Shown: positions 5,578 through 5,608 of the stretch, piece after piece
How the letters are laid out: each line of letters opens with the position of its first letter
Position numbering within the stretch: the stretch's first letter is position 1
From: Candidatus Zixiibacteriota bacterium
GTDB taxonomy: Bacteria; Zixibacteria; MSB-5A5; JAABVY01
Assembly: GCA_011777135.1 (NCBI GenBank)
Contig: JAABVY010000181.1
Location: 3,438-9,045 of the forward strand
DNA length: 5,608 nucleotides
Reading direction: 5' to 3'
The notes under the pieces: generated by a model
What the model was told of the DNA's origin: nothing
What the model saw: the letters and a program-made list of their open reading frames with translations, nothing else
Database searches by the model: none
Position numbers and translations under genes: made by a program

Positions 5578-5608
5578 ATAGCGGTGCAGGGAAAAGCAAC
5601 ATTATTGG
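5578..5608 (+). repeat. 31-bp direct repeat, right copy, running into the window edge
   Basis: Same orientation as 925-955 with one mismatch in 31. The repeat may continue past the window. One frame reads SGAGKSNIIG in both copies, with the single mismatch silent (AAG/AAA, Lys), but a complete Walker A motif is not met. Confidence 0.8.

Noticed and set aside
5479..5608. Plus-strand open frame starting MSRKRY and running off the right edge
   Set aside because: Only 43 codons are visible, there is no clear ribosome-binding site, composition is extremely basic, and it overlaps the terminator-like hairpin and the repeat.
925..5608. Interpretation of the flanking repeats as transposon or integron ends
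   Set aside because: No transposase, integrase, terminal inverted repeat, short target duplication or attC-type core is visible, so only a direct repeat is claimed.

Overview
The window reads as a piece of a Gram-negative-type environmental bacterial chromosome with moderate GC. Four protein genes are supported. One is a plus-strand methyltransferase cut by the left edge. The other three are paralogous secreted proteins on the minus strand, each joining a dockerin-like calcium repeat to the 'Fibrobacter succinogenes major paralogous domain' (TIGR02145/PF09603 type). That combination, with the characteristic 'GGPAP' dockerin tail, suggests a lineage around the FCB group or candidate phyla such as Zixibacteria. 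This is inference from protein style only; no marker gene is present.

Layout: 1-827 (+) is a class I SAM-dependent methyltransferase of the LCMT/PPM1-like family. 828-1047 is a convergent intergenic gap. It holds a vestigial 9-codon ORF with a good ribosome-binding site, a 31-bp sequence that recurs at the right edge of the window, and an imperfect hairpin. 1048-2640 (-) and 2789-4351 (-) are two-module proteins of 530 and 520 aa. 4520-5344 (-) is a one-module protein of 274 aa. 5345-5608 holds the leader of the last gene, a terminator-like hairpin and the second copy of the 31-bp repeat.

The three minus-strand genes are duplicates of a whole transcription unit. Signal peptide, dockerin-like repeat, paralogous domain and about 100-125 bp of leader can all be aligned. 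The leaders of the 520-aa and 274-aa genes share a sigma70-like promoter (TTGATT, 17 bp, TATATT). At the same aligned positions the 530-aa gene has degenerate hexamers, so it may depend on readthrough or another promoter. The proteins are predicted to be exported. Their likely role is surface or extracellular binding, but neither domain gives a proven function here.

The main points of interest are: the five-module paralogous array flanked by near-identical 31-bp direct repeats; single (half) dockerin repeats placed before every domain; mosaic relationships between leaders and coding regions; and concentrated divergence in the C-terminal lectin-like segment of each module. No reverse transcriptase, transposase, tRNA, rRNA or CRISPR array is visible.
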